Source of the DNA: Codonopsis lanceolata
Lineage: Eukaryota; Streptophyta; Magnoliopsida; Asterales; Campanulaceae
DNA length: 64,000 bases
Direction: 5' to 3'
Assembly: GCA_013146195.2 (NCBI GenBank)
Contig: CM028378.1
Coordinates: 79,976,295-80,040,294 of the forward strand
Both the position numbers and the translations under genes were made by a program. Position 1 is the stretch's first letter, and every line of letters starts with the position of its first letter. The notes beneath the pieces were generated by a model. The model was not told the DNA's origin. It did no database searches and worked only from the letters and a program-made list of their open reading frames with translations. Of this stretch, positions 1 to 12,200 are shown one piece after another.

Positions 1-226
1 AAAAAATACAGCCGGGTTCTCCATTGAAACTAGTAACTTGTCGAGGAACCAAAGGTAGCGCTTGAAGAACGGGCCCAATCTTACCTACGAATTGCTTGGG
101 TTGACCAGTAACATTAGCATACGAGCGAACTGTAGGGGCACCATCGGGAGATGCCGCATTAGAAGGGTTCACCGGAGCAGGATTATCCGGCGGGACAGGT
201 GGCGCCGCTGCCTGAGCAGCTGCCAT
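1..226 (-). CDS. LINE ORF1-like protein, N-terminal part, runs off the left edge
   Basis: Reading leftwards from an ATG at 226-224, the frame stays open for 75 codons to the window edge. The product starts MAAAQAAAPPVPPDNPAP, an Ala/Pro-rich head. It continues with RSYANVTGQ and ends in a segment around FNGEPGCIF. In plant L1-type LINEs, ORF1 proteins often begin with a low-complexity head, then 'SYA/SFA', then a 'GEP..xF' motif that opens the DUF4283 nucleic-acid-binding domain; that family match is from memory. The upstream leader contains AACCCTAGGG and no competing in-frame ATG. No zinc knuckle is visible because the frame is cut by the window. It could also be a DUF4283 gene fragment captured by another element. 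Confidence 0.5.
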   Translation of the reverse strand, partial: MAAAQAAAPPVPPDNPAPVNPSNAASPDGAPTVRSYANVTGQPKQFVGKIGPVLQALPLVPRQVTSFNGEPGCIF

Positions 227-1027
227 GCAGGAGCCTCAAAACCCTAGGGTTAGCAAAACCGTTCTAGAGAGAAAAAAGTTTGAAAGATGGTAAATTGGTA
301 CCTACCTCTTAGCACCACCAGTATCCCTGCAACTACTAGCTCCGGTATCACCACCACCAATAAATATGTTCACCTTACCTTACTAAAATGGAAAAATAAA
401 ATATATTTAGCTTCCATTAAATCGAACTGCTTTCTTCAAACGTATCTCCTATAGATTCTAGTGTTCTTCTCAAACAAAACATTAAGATTTGTCAGCGAAG
501 TTCTCCATGTTGTTAAATCTTCTTGACATTATATCACCTTACTTTAACACATTTTCTTAGATTATTCACAAGTAATTATTAAACATGCTTCATAAGTGCC
601 TACTATCTTGATACTCACCAACAAATGTATTATTATAGTTACATTTTTTTATATACCTCTAATAATGTCTTTCTCAACCTATGATGTCTCACTTTCATAC
701 ATAATTTTTATATTTGTCCTACTTTGTCCTCTCCCGTTCATGGGTGTTAAAAATAGTAATAGAAAATCATACATGTTAGGATTATTTTGGTCATATTTTA
801 CTTGTGACGCAAAGTGAGATTTGATTATATTTTCATAATTTAGTTTGTCATTTGATATTTAAAATATATTTTAATTAAAATAATAAATAATTATTTCAAT
901 AGTTATACTTTGTCTCATTTTAAATTCAAAGGCCAAAAAAATGCATTACTCCAAAAAAATGAAATTTAGATTATATTCAATATATTATTTCATCATTCAC
1001 TTTCTTCCGTCATTCTCGTTATTCATA
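227..1027. other. AT-rich non-coding DNA with diverged dispersed repeats
   Basis: No gene is visible. The first ~130 bp could be the leader of the minus-strand ORF1. About 440-690 matches 39181-39420 in inverted orientation as a diverged repeat (shared blocks include AGAAAGACATTATTAGA and ATAATGTCAAGAAGAT). About 900-1027, read on the minus strand, continues the repeat family seen at 13830-13940 (shared TAATGCATTTTTT). This flank matters because it matches the sequence expected beyond the copia insertion at 40190. Confidence 0.5.
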
Positions 1028-1032
1028 GACTC

Positions 1033-2320
1033 TGTGGGTCCCAACGGGCACAATAATAAGCTAGAAGGGGGGGGGGTTGAATAGCTTATTATACACTTAA
1101 AAACTTTTGAGCAAGTTCTTTGAAAGATACTTATAATCTATTGAAAAGATTGAAGTAGCGGAAGACTTTCAAAGTAGTTGTTTCAAGTCTGCCGTTAAGG
1201 ACTACCGGTAGACCTTTGACAGTTTACTTAAGTTCTGCTGTATAAAGGATAAAGATGACTAAAGCAATAAACAGTTTAAACAGTAGACAAACAGTAAAGA
1301 AAGAACACAAGTAATTTGGGATGGTTCACACTATAAAGAGTGCTACGTCCACCACCAAGGCAGTCAACCTTGGATTTAAATAGTGCACTATGTTTTCCAC
1401 TAGATCTATTACAAAGAATATTCCTAATGGATCGTGTACAAAATATTGACTTGTGTTTGGGGTCTAAGGAATTAAATATCTGTATAAACAAGATATTTAA
1501 TTCGTGCAGAAGTATAGTTAATGAATGAATAACAACAAGAAGTAGAGAAATAAATGTTGATGCACGGCTTCTTGTTGTTGACGAGGACTTCTAGATCTGT
1601 TGAGGATCTCTTGAATGCACTGAGTAGTAAGACTTGGAGTTGTAGAGTTTCAGAGCAATCCTTTAAGTGTTCGATGTATTGTCTTCTCTTTTTTGTCTAG
1701 TCTTCAATGGCAGCATTTATAGCAGTTGCACTCAAAAAGATCCGTTGGAGAAGATGAAGACTGTAACAACTTTGTAAGGTAAAATGCATTAAATGCATGG
1801 GGCTGTCAGTCAGGAATTTCGTCTTCACAGATATCTAGAGCAGGGAATGATTTATGAGATCTTCTAAAACTTGGGCAATCTGGGTGTCAGATCTGAGAGT
1901 TGTTACAGACAGTAGGTGACAGTCTGCTTTCCTGCTTTCACTGTTCAGTTTGCGAAAAGTCTTCCTGCTTTTCGGAAAGCTGCTTTTGGCGGGCTTGATG
2001 TGTCAGGGAATGTCTTAGATAAATTCAAACAGTGATGAAGATAAATTTGAATTAATCCATTGAGTCATTGCTGGATATATAGGACACGTCATGATTGACC
2101 AGGTGGACACAAGGTCTGCCGTTTGTAAGCTTTGAGCAGGTCTTCCGGTGAAGCTGTGAAGAGGTCTACCGCTGAACCTGTGAAGTCCTATTAAAAACTA
2201 TACTTGGCAAAGTTCTATACACAGTTGCCACGCTAATCGATACGCAGCCCGATTAGCCACTGAAGTATAAAACTAGGGTAATGAACTGAACAGATATAAA
2301 TCTAACATAAGAATCAACCA
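1033..2320 (-). repeat. copia 3' LTR
   Basis: The stretch begins TGTGGGTCCC and ends near GAATCAACCA, the reverse complement of the LTR at 40191-41457 (TGTTGATTCT...GGGACCCACA). It measures 1288 bp against 1267 bp. Its inner edge has one extra G compared with the 5' LTR. Several patches differ between the two LTRs, mainly around CTG/CAG triplets. The outer 5 bases (1028-1032, GACTC) act as the target duplication. Confidence 0.85.
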
Positions 2321-2330
2321 TCCCCTCCTA
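2321..2330 (-). other. copia polypurine tract
   Basis: Read on the minus strand this is TAGGAGGGGA, directly before the 3' LTR. That is the expected position and composition for the primer of plus-strand DNA synthesis. Confidence 0.7.
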
Positions 2331-2722
2331 TTTATATCTGGTCATCATTACTACAAATGAGGGCTATAACCGACTATGTAAAAGATAATAGCATGTCTAA
2401 GAGATTTATATATATAGTAGCGGAAGACATGCCTCTATTAAACACAAGAGCACCTCAAGTGTAAAGACTAATCTAAGTGCTTACATGGATAAGGAAATCA
2501 TAGAATAACATATAGATCAGTAGCAAAAACAGTTCAAATATAAATTTAAACTGAGTGTTTAAATTCTAAGAAGATATAGAAAATGAAATAACAGGAATTT
2601 AAACAAGAGATAATTTTTGAAAAGAAGATAACCTTCTGTATTATAAACAAGATGTTTACAGATTACAGAGTTTTTCAAAAACAAGATAGATACGAAGGTG
2701 AAGGGAAGAAAAGATTACACAT

Positions 2723-5700
2723 CTACCAAGGTCTTTTCCCTTTGCCTTTGTCTACAGCTTCTTTTTCCCTTCGTTCTCTCTCTAGCTCTTCCATTCTACG
2801 TTCGTACTCGTCATCGGCATCAGTAGGAGGTCTGGTGGAACGAGATCGATAGTCGAGTTCTTCACGAAGACGACTGTTCTCTTCCATCAGCATACGGTTG
2901 ATAGATCTCATTTGCTTCTCCTCCGTGATGGCCAGATCATGATCACGATGGTCATTCATAACATTGTGAGTAGAGTCTCGAGCGAGGTTGTTGAGCTCTA
3001 GAACAGGAGGGTGGCCATTGCCGAGATGTAGAGTGATGGCATGGAAAAGCTCGTAGAAGAGGGAGGAGCAGATACGTACACATTCGTCTCGTTGAGCTTC
3101 AATGTTGATCTTGACGTCTGTGAAATCGTGTCGTATCTGTCCAAAACGAGTCCAGACATCCTCTTGAAACTGTCGTAGAAGAGCTGTAGTTCGATCGTTG
3201 ACCTTGGCCGCAGCAGTGGCTATCTCAGCGGTAGCGGTAGTGATGCTAGTGAGAGCGCCTAGTCGTTCATATATGACGTCCAGCCTTGATAAAACTTCAG
3301 CATTGGCCGGCTGAAAAGAAGAGGTTGCCTGGCCAATGTGAAAGGGAGCGGTACCGGCAAAGGTAGAGGCTTCAGGAGACACTGGCCGGAAGGGCTGTTG
3401 GAGTGGAGGAGTGATGGAGTCGGAAGAGGAAGAGTCCTGGGTTGGTATGGTGTTGGTAGATGAAGATATGGTTTGAGGTGGAGGGGGAGGAGGGGTTGGT
3501 GGGGAATCGATCTCAATGTCAGTGTCAGAATTTTCACTGACAAGGGAGGATTCGGGTAAGGGGTCGGTGGAGAACCAGAAAGATGGGGCAGGATAGAAAA
3601 GGCTTTTGGGTTTGCGTAGGGTAGGTTGAGGTGGTTGTTGGCCAGGGGAGAAGAGCTCTGCTACTGACGAAAGTTCAAAAAGGAACTTGGCAGCAGCAGA
3701 GTCTATTGGTTTGGATGGTTTTGTTGGTGTTGAAGAGGTGGTTTGGGTTTGGTGAGGTGAGGTAGGTGTGGATGGGTCAGGAGAGTAGTTGAATGGTGAA
3801 GGAGGAGGAGGAGTAGGGGTTCGGGTAGGCTCCTCCTGTGTATGAGGCTCCTCCTGAGGGATAGACTCCTCCGGAGGTGGTGAATTCCTCTGAGTAGATG
3901 ACTCAGGGGGAATAGGTTGGCTAGGTGTGGCGGTAGATGGTTGGCTGTTGGTAGATGGTTGGGCGTCGGTAGAGGGTTGGGCGTCGGTAGTTGGTTGGTA
4001 CTGGCAGACCTCCTTTTCTTTCTTAGCGGCTGAATGGGAGACTCAGCTGCTTCAGTGGTAGAGGCAGGAGTGTCTGCTGGTGGTTGGTCGGCATGTGTTT
4101 TTCGAAGTCTCCTTCATTTTGGTTGAGGTGAGGGTACATGTGAGAGTGATTGTGGTCGTTTGGTTTTTGAAGAAGGCTGAGAAGAAGAGGTTGGATGAGT
4201 TTGAGAGGATGGCTGGGCTGGTGAATGTTGGGCTGGTGAAGGTGATGGAATTGGGTTGGTTGGACTCTTGTCTTTTTGGCCTTCCTTCATCTCCTTTCGA
4301 ATCCACCTGGCCTGCTCCTCTTCAGTTGGAACTGCATCTTCTGGCCTTGTCTTCTTGCCTTTGCCTTTCTGTTTGGCTCTCAGCAGCTGCTCTGCCTCAT
4401 CAGCCAGATCTTTGGCTTTTTGATGGAGGGACATGGCAACTTGTTCATCAAACTTTGCAGAGGCCTTCTTGAAGGTTCTGCTGGCCGCGTCATAAGCTTC
4501 CATGTTGAAGCGAGTCACTATGATCGGTAGTGGCTTAGCAACTTTGTCAAGGGAAACCGGTGGAAGACCCTTCTACAGCCTTCGCTTGTTCTCATACTCT
4601 GTGTATTTGTTGAAGAACGAGGCGGTTAGCTGCTTCTCCTTGGCTACCACTATCAGCTCATCTTCCTTTAAGGAAGAGTTGACTTCCTCATTGTCTCTGA
4701 GAAGTGCATTGATCAGCCTCACGAATGGGTGCTTGCAAGTAGGGTTGTTCTTTACTTTCTCCACCCACTGCTTCAGTTCATTGAAGATGATGGCACCGTA
4801 GTTGAGGTGGGTCTGAAGAACTACAGCACTTGTCAGGTTGAGTTGTTGTGCCGTAAACATGTCATGCGCACCACTCTTGAAAAGTAGCCCCTTGTAAATA
4901 AGGTGGCTTGTGCAGTAGACGTCCAGTAGGAAGAGATTCCTCAGCATCTTCCCTTGTGATTCCCTAGGGGTATCAACTCCCCTCATTGCTTCCCAGGCAT
5001 GAATTGCCTCAGTAATGGTTGCCTCAAGTGCTCCACCGAAGTGTACGCCGATGATGGTGGAGATGGTCTTGGCGGTGATAGAAATGGGACGGCCTCTAAT
5101 CCATCCTCGAAGGGCATTCTTGTTCATGAGTTCCATCCTTTGGTAGAACTCTTCTGCCAAGAAAATGCTGTAATCTTTGTCGTTGAGGCAGAAGAGTGGA
5201 AGAATTCCAGAGGCATTCATATCTTCGCATGCCTTGACTCCGGCGGCTATTGTGCGGACTGAATGAAGGTCGATGCACATTCCGGGAATGTACAGTTTTG
5301 GGTCCAGAGCCACGATGATGTCATGAGAGGCGGGAAAAGTGGGATATCCCGGAAGGTTGACATCCAAGCTTGGTGAAATGTCTTTCTCGGGGTCTAACAC
5401 TTTCCTGCTGTCACGCTTGGATTTTGAAGTTTTTGCCTGAAAGAAATGCAATAAAAAATTAGGGCTTTTTACCTTAAGAACTAAACAAGCACAAATTTCA
5501 AGGTTTTCTGAGATTATTGGAAATTTTTGAAATGAAAACTTGAAACCCTAGAATGTTTAGAGTATCCAAACCAGAGAAATGTATAACAGAAGTTTTTCAA
5601 GAGAGTAAACATTGAAAGCATATAAACGACTGTTAGCTTCTAGGTTTTTAAGAACAATAATGGCGGAAGCTGTTAGAAACTCGAAAGTGACCGTTTGAAT

Positions 5701-5783
5701 TCCAAAATAATTTAGGTTATGAAATGAAATGCAAAATAGTAAACAATAAGTTTTAAGTAGAAGAGTAGAGAAGAACATACCAT
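2723..5783 (-). pseudogene. copia accessory ORF: spliced 'putative plant transposon protein' gene, broken
   Basis: This lies between RNase H and the 3' LTR in the same orientation as pol. An ATG at 5783-5781 is followed at once by GTATGT; the matching acceptor TTTCTTTCAG ends at 5437. Splicing out the 344-bp intron joins ATG in frame to GCAAAAACT at 5436, giving MAKTSKSKRD. Exon 2 is open to a TAG at 4575-4573 (about 290 residues, with LDPKLYIPGM and GWIRGRPISITAK). The same frame then continues through a Lys-rich segment (QKGKGKKTRP) to a TGA at 4116-4114, and through a Pro/Ser/Thr-rich stretch. After a frame change at about 3540-3260 a charged C-terminus ends KGKGKRPW at 2723. The first part resembles Transposase_32-type proteins (family name from memory; function unknown). 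The TAG is also present in the overlapping copy, so it is probably real. Confidence 0.65.
5437..5780 (-). other. predicted intron directly after the accessory ORF start codon
   Basis: The donor GTATGTTC immediately follows ATG and the acceptor is TTTCTTTCAG/GC. The interval is 344 bp and AT-rich, and has the same length in the overlapping copy (47431-47774). Without splicing, the ATG reads into stops in the intron. Confidence 0.65.
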
Positions 5784-5915
5784 TGATGTTTGATGAGAAG
5801 AAGAAACAAGAAGATTTGGGAATGAAGAAAGCAGTTACAGATAGAGAGAGTTTGAATAGAGAGAAATATTTTATCAAAGGGGTTTCGTAAAGTTTTGCAA
5901 AAGGCGGTTCAAGGT

Positions 5916-5924
5916 CTATTTAAA
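5916..5924 (-). promoter_or_regulatory. TATA-like box for the copia accessory ORF
   Basis: Minus strand reads TTTAAATAG in a CGCCTTTAAATAGACC context, about 135 bp before the accessory ATG. It is followed by a pyrimidine-rich leader with CTCTCTCTATT-type runs. The layout resembles an ordinary plant core promoter inside the element. Confidence 0.5.
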
Positions 5925-6141
5925 GGCGAGAAAATTTTAGCGCAAAAGCGGGAACTTAAGATATTTTCTAAGTACCGAATTTTATCCTTGACCCCCTTTA
6001 TTGCTTTAGAAACCTCTTTAATAAAAATAGACTAAGTAAAGAAACTAACCTTTAAGTCTTCCACTCATGGGTAGCTTACGTCTTCCGGTCAGCCTAAAAC
6101 TAAGTCTACCGGTATGAAAGAAAAGTAATAAAACTTTGAAA

Positions 6142-8607
6142 TTAAGCAGTAGGATCAATCATACCAAGATTTCTCCTTAAATAAGCAAACCTGGTGGCAT
6201 CCAGTGGCTTTGTGAGAATGTCAGCCAATTGATGCTCGGTTGGAACATATTCAGGCGATGTTACCTTTCTCCACATGATCTTTGAGGAAGTGATAACGAA
6301 TATCAATGTGCTTTGTCTTGGAGTGCATCACTTGGATGGATTTTGGAGGCGAAATTGCGATGTGTTGTCACACATAATTGGACAATTTGCGGTCTTGATG
6401 TTGTAGTCCACTAGTTGTTGCTTCATCCATAGGAGTTGAGAGCAACAACGCTGCTTAATAATGTATTCGGCTTACGTGGTTGAGTTTGCAAGCGATCCTT
6501 GTTTTTGCAAGACCATGAGACAAGTCTATTTCAAGGAATTGACAAGTCCCAGTTGGTGCTTCTTACGCTCACTTTTTGCATAATCTGCATCGAGTATCCA
6601 ACTAGATCGAAATTGTTGTGTTTGGAATACCGGATGCCTAGATTTGTTGTTGTAGAAACATATCGATGATACGTTTGGCGTGGCAAGCAAATGTGATTCC
6701 TTTGGATCTGCTGAAATCTTGCACAAACACAAGCAACAAACATTATGTCGGGTCTCTTGGCGGTAAGGTAAAAAGTGAACCTATGATTCCTCGGTACTTG
6801 GTCATGTTCTCTTGCTTTCCCTTTTCATCTTTGTCAAGATGGCGTCGGTAGACATTGGAGTCTCAAATCCTTTAGCTAAATCAAGACCAAATTTCTTGAT
6901 TAGTTCCTTTGCATATTTGGTTTGGTGATGAAGATTCCGTCGGAAGTCATTGAATTTGGATCCTAGAAAGTAGGTAAGTTCACCCATCATGCTCATCTCG
7001 AACTTGCTTTGCATCGGTTTCTCGAATCTTTTACGGGCTTTGGTTAGTTGATCCAAAGATGATATAGATCCACATAGATTTGTACGGAAGAGAATGACCC
7101 TTGTGCTTGAGGATGAATAAGGTAGTGTCTATCCTTCCTCTCACGAATCCTTGTTCTATTAAGAACTTGGATAGAGTTTCATACCAAGCTCTAGGAGCTT
7201 GCTTCGACCATAGAGAGCTTTCTTGAGTCGGTAGACATAATCCGGTTGTCTTGAATGACAAATCACGGAGGCTTGTTCCAATATCTGTTTCTTGAAGATC
7301 ACCATTTAGAAAGGCACTCTTTACATCCATCGATACACTTTGAAGTCCATGAGCAGGCATAAGCTAGAAAGAGTCGGTGCCTCTAGTCTAGCAAGGAGCA
7401 AAAGTTTCATCGAAGTCAATTCCTTCTTCTGTCGGTAGCCTTGAGCAACGGTCTAGCTTTATTTACGGTGACATTTCCATCTTCATCTCTTTTGTTTGAA
7501 AACCCATTTAGTGTCGATAAGCTGGATGATCGTCGGCCTTTGAACTAAGCTCCACCTTGCACCTTGCATCTTTCAAAGCTGGTTCGGCTCTTCTTGCATA
7601 GCTTCAATCCGGTTATGATCTTCAATAGCTTCATCAATCTTCTTTGGCTCGAGTTCGGAATACGAATGCATATGCAAACATAGTCTCTTCTCGAACTTTA
7701 TTTCTCAAATGAACTCTGTGTTGAGATCACCAATGATTTGAGAGATAGGATGATCTCTTGTTTCAATAATGGTTGGAGGAAGATCACTTGGTGGGTTCTT
7801 CCCTTAAAATTCGGAGTAGGTTGAGAAGGAGATTCACCAAAATGCAGCTTCTAAGAGATAGGATCTTCAACAACCTTCATTTTGGTGAACAAGAAGGATG
7901 AGTGATGCGTAAAGGTGCTTGAGGTAAAAGCAGAAGAGATGGGTTACGGGTCAGAAGAGTTGGGCAGAATGCAGAGGAGTTGAAGTCTGCCTGGGTGAAG
8001 GGTTAAGCGATTTATGATCTTGGGAGTGCATGATTGGTTTCGATGAGGAGTGGAAGTAGATCTTTGTATTTGTATTTTGTCTCATCATTATCGAGAATCA
8101 TTAGCAACATTCGAGACCTTTCGGGCTTTAACAAGTCATATTCATCAAAAGAAACATGCTTGATTCTAAAATTTTCAAATGAGTTTTCTTGAAAATGCGA
8201 AATGCTTTTGAATGTTTGGAATACGAGAAAAATTCCTTCGTCGATTTTGCATCAAATTTTCCTCTATATTCTTTTCCATTATGAAGAATAAAACATTTCT
8301 GACCAAAGATTTTAAGAAATCCTATGTTGGGGCTCTTCCTCTCCATATTTCATATGGAGTTTTGTTATAAACTTGTTTACCGAGGATGCTGTTTTGGAGT
8401 AAAACATCTGAGTTGACTACGCTTGAAGTACTTTAGTTAAGCAAACATTGTTCCGATCGATGTTATGTTCTTCCGTTCGGCTACTCCATTTTGTTGAGAA
8501 GTCTTGGCGGAGAAGTTATGGCCGATCCCATGGTCATCGCAGTATCTTTCTACACCATTGTTCTTGAATTTAGTGCCATTGTGAAGATCTTATGTCACGA
8601 TGTCTTC
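6142..8607 (-). pseudogene. copia pol 3' half (integrase end, RT, RNase H), error-rich copy
   Basis: Minus-strand reading gives recognisable pieces: an integrase C-terminal segment at about 8346-8128, RT with MDVKSAFLNGDLQET and APRAWYETLSKFL at 7360-7031, and the RT/RNase H junction MSMMGELTYFLGS at 7056-6802. The RNase H reading stops at 6142. No long frame survives, because small indels interrupt it every few tens of bases. The plus-strand counterpart (44572-47066) keeps the RT frame open. Differences cluster at CTG or CAG triplets, which appear here as CG or CCG. I read this as contig-end sequencing error on top of one real element, not as old decay. Confidence 0.75.
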
Positions 8608-8707
8608 NNNNNNNNNNNNNNNNNNNNNNNNNNNNNNNNNNNNNNNNNNNNNNNNNNNNNNNNNNNNNNNNNNNNNNNNNNNNNNNNNNNNNNNNNNNNN
8701 NNNNNNN
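8608..8707. other. assembly gap of 100 N between contigs A and B
   Basis: Exactly 100 N. A round length is the usual convention for a gap of unknown size, so the sequences on either side need not be adjacent. Confidence 0.95.
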
Positions 8708-9220
8708 GGGAAAGGGGTTTGTACCGTTGAGGATGGTAGTGATTCCCATACGCTCGTGCATCTAAATCAATTCATCTTAGTAACTCTTTCGGTGCTCTAG
8801 TGGATTTGTCGGATGAAGAGGAGTTTAATGATTTGGATCCGGATCCAAGCAGTGCAAGGAATGTCCACAAATGAACAAGGCATTGCTTTCTTCTCCTAAA
8901 GGCGGAATGTCCACAAGGGATGTCCTGTGGTTCAATAATCTCAATAATCGAATACTTTGTTTAGTCATCTGTGGCAGGATGTCATGCATTTGAAACTTCG
9001 CGCGCACGGAAAAGCCCATTCGACGGGTGGGGATTATGAAGATACTGTGAAGGACGGAGAGGTTCATTATACAGATTTGGATGCTCATAGGATTCAACTT
9101 CGTGACTCATTCCTAAATATTGTTGATCGGGCTAAGGAATTTAAGGTGAAGCAATCCCGATTGAATAATACTCGTGTTACTAGGGCAAAGGCTAAAGCCC
9201 GTAATCGTTTTTCTCATTAA
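8708..9220 (+). pseudogene. LINE ORF1, C-terminal remnant
   Basis: A frame from about 8957 ends at TAA 9218-9220 with a basic tail (VTRAKAKARNRFSH). Upstream, 8708-8956 holds related acidic coding sequence (VDLSDEEEF-like) in other frames, so small indels have broken it. No zinc knuckle or DUF4283 motif is visible in this part. Identification rests on its position 9 bp before ORF2 and its basic end. Confidence 0.5.
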
Positions 9221-9229
9221 TGTTTCCCT

Positions 9230-12200
9230 ATGTCGATTCTCATTTGGAATGCTAGAGGATTGGTAACAAATCTACTAGGCGATATCTTCGTCAACTTATT
9301 AGACGAATAAACCGTTTTTTGTGTTATTTTGGAACCAAAAATTAATGGGGAAAGGATAAAGGCTATTTGTAAAAAGCTCCGTTATGACTCTTGTATGCAG
9401 TTGAATCCTTCTAACAATCATATTTGGTTATTTTGGAGGAATGATGTTATTGTTGATTTGGTGGGTAGTTCAAACCAATTCATTACAGTCTCAGTTCAAA
9501 AGGATACCACTTTCAAGTCCATAGCCACTTTTGTTTATGCTAAGTGTTCCATTGAGGAGCGAAGAGTATTATGGTCTGATCTTAAGGATTTTTCGATAAT
9601 TGCATGAGCCTTGGGTTGTAGGAGGAGATTTCAATGTCATAGCATGCACCAACGAGAAATTGGGAGGTGCTCCTTGTAGTTTTCCTGAGATGGATGATTT
9701 TAATGATTTTATTTTTCAAGAGGGTCTCGAAGATGCAGGCTTTGTGGGTAGTCGCTTCACTTGGTGTAATAATCAGGATGGTGGGCGAAGAATTTGGAAG
9801 CGGTTGGATAGGATTCTTTTCAATAGCAATTTTAAAGTCTTGTTTCCGAGAATTGGTTCGCACTTGGTTACGTCGGAATCTCGATCATGCTCCTCTTCTT
9901 ATTGATTTGCAAACCGATCGCAAGTTTGGTGTGTTTTCGTGTTCCGCGTATGTGGCTGGACCATCCTGATTTTTTAAAGTTTGTTCAAGATCAATGGGCA
10001 GTTTCTATTTGCAGTCCGCCTATGGATGTTCTTTTTTTCAGAAGCTTCAACTTCTTCGAAAGGCTCTTAAAACTTGGAATTGGAGTGATTTTGGGCATAT
10101 TCAATGGCGGAACATTGAGAAGGTGCGGGGATGATATTTTGCGTTATGATTATAATATGCAAAGAAGGTGGCGATCGACCGTGGTCGATTGCTTAGAAGT
10201 CTCGAAGGAGCTAAAGCAATTGCTTAAATGGGAGGATGAACTAGCCGCTTCTAAAGCTCGGCAACTGTGGCTTAAAGACAATGATAGGAATTCTGCTTAT
10301 TTCCATGCAAGCATTAAAGATAGAATTAAACAAAACCGTGTCATCATTCCCATGGCTCATGGGTCTGTTAGTAGTGATCCCAAACGCATTGGTCCCTTGG
10401 CAGTGGACTACTTCTCTAATCTATTTATGTCCTCGAATGCTGTGATTAATGACACGGAATCGGATAATTCTTTCCTCAATGCGTCTCCCTGGAATGAGGA
10501 GATATGGGCAGCCATCAAAGGCCTTAACCCTGACAGTGCTCCGGGTTCTGATGGCTTTACTGGGTGGTTTTTTCAGGGTTGTTGGGATATTATCAAGAAT
10601 GATGTTATTGCTGCAGTGCTTGACTTCTTTGCTGGAAGACCTTTACATAGAGGTATCTCATCTACAACCTTGGTGCTCATTCCTAAGGTTGCCACCCCGG
10701 ATGGATTTGGTGATCTAAGACCTATAAGTCTTTGTAATTTTGTATGTAAAATTATTTCTCGTATCTTGGCTACCCGGATGTATCGATTTCTGCCTCGTCT
10801 GATATCTAAGGAGTAGTCTGGTTTTGTGAAAGGTAGAAGTATCCAGGAAAACGTTCTTTTGGCGCATGAAATGGTTCATAGAATCGACAAAAAGGTTCGG
10901 GGAGGCAATGTGGTTTTTAAACTGGATATGTCTAAGGCTTATGATCGTCTTGACTGGAATTTTCTTCTTCGGGCTTTATCTGCTCATGGCTTTAGTAGTG
11001 AGAATTGTGAGCTTATCAGGAACCTCATAAATAATATCTGGTATTCTCTTCGTATCAATGGAGAGGTGTGTGGCTTTTTCAAATCTTCTCGTGGCGTGCG
11101 ACAGGGAGACCCTCTTTCTCCTTTGTTATTCATTTTAGCTCAGAGGTTCTTTCTCATAATATTAATAAGGCTATTGGGGATAGGAAAGTTCAAGATTATG
11201 ATTATGGTGGGGGCCCTATGATCTCTCATCGTTGTATGCTTGATGATATGCTCCTCTTCTCATTTGGAAAGTCTTAAATTCTTGGTTTGCGCAAAGTTTT
11301 AGCCTCATATGAGCAGAGTTCGGGCAACTTATTAACATGCGTAAGAGTGGTTTTATGTTTCCAAACATTGTTCGAGTCGTAAGGCTTCCCAAATTGCTTT
11401 GTGGTCGGGTGCACCCAACGATTTTGGCCTATGAAATATCTTGGTCCCCCCTTTTTAAAGGTCGTATGAAACGAGTTTATTTTGAGGACCTTGAATTTCG
11501 AGTGTCTAATCGCATTAATAGATGGAGGGCAAAATTATTATCGTTTGGGGCAAAAATAACTCTTATTAAATCTATTCTTTGTAGCATCCCGGTGCATTCT
11601 TTGGCGGCTCTCCCGTTCCCCTCTTCTATCATTCGCCGCATCGAAATGAAGATGGCTGATTTTCTTTGGGGTTCTAATGGGGAACCTAGAATCCATTGGC
11701 TTGCTTGGAATAAAGTTTGAAGCCTTTCGAGGAAGGCGGTCTGGGTATTCGTTCTCTTACGGAGGTTATGGACTCCTTGCATGCAAAGCTTGCTTGGAGT
11801 GCTTTGCAAGGAGAAAGCCTTTGGGCTCGTTTTTGTTGGCATAAATATGGGGGAGACATTGGATTTATTGACACGCAGACTGCCTCTCGCCCTTGGAAGG
11901 CCATTATGAATCAAATATGGCGTGTTCGGCAATGTAGCCAATGGACTGTCGGGCAAGGCAGTATTTCTTTCTAGGACACAAACTGGTGTGGGGCGCGTTT
12001 GGGTGGCCCCCTTCCTTTGGATAGGATGCTTTCGGTTTGTAACGCCCTCAAGGATTTGGATGATTTTGCTCACCTGATCGATCCTGCTCATCATGAGAAT
12101 ATTCGGAGAGTTAAATGCATTGAAGGTTTGCCGGACAAGCTGGTTTGCACTATCACAGCCTCGGGTGTCTTCAGCTTTGCTTCTTTCTGGAATCACTTTC

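Larger units (their letters stand above)
1028..8607 (-). mobile_element. Ty1/copia retrotransposon, 3' part (integrase to 3' LTR), minus strand
   Basis: On the minus strand the order is integrase, reverse transcriptase, RNase H, an accessory ORF, a polypurine tract and the 3' LTR. The 5' part is missing because contig A ends at the N gap inside integrase. About 4413-8607 aligns base for base, apart from clustered small errors, with 44572-48786 on the plus strand. The 5 bases outside the LTR (GACTC, 1028-1032) are the reverse complement of the 5 bases before the plus-strand 5' LTR (GAGTC, 40186-40190). The best reading is that this is the other end of that same element, placed here by a scaffolding error. 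The combined length would be about 12.0 kb. An extra ORF after pol and the large size suggest the SIRE/Maximus-like part of copia; that lineage call is tentative. Confidence 0.85.

Noticed and set aside
8491..8800. Open frames that run through the N gap
   Set aside because: The N bases were translated as unknown residues. The flanks belong to different elements.
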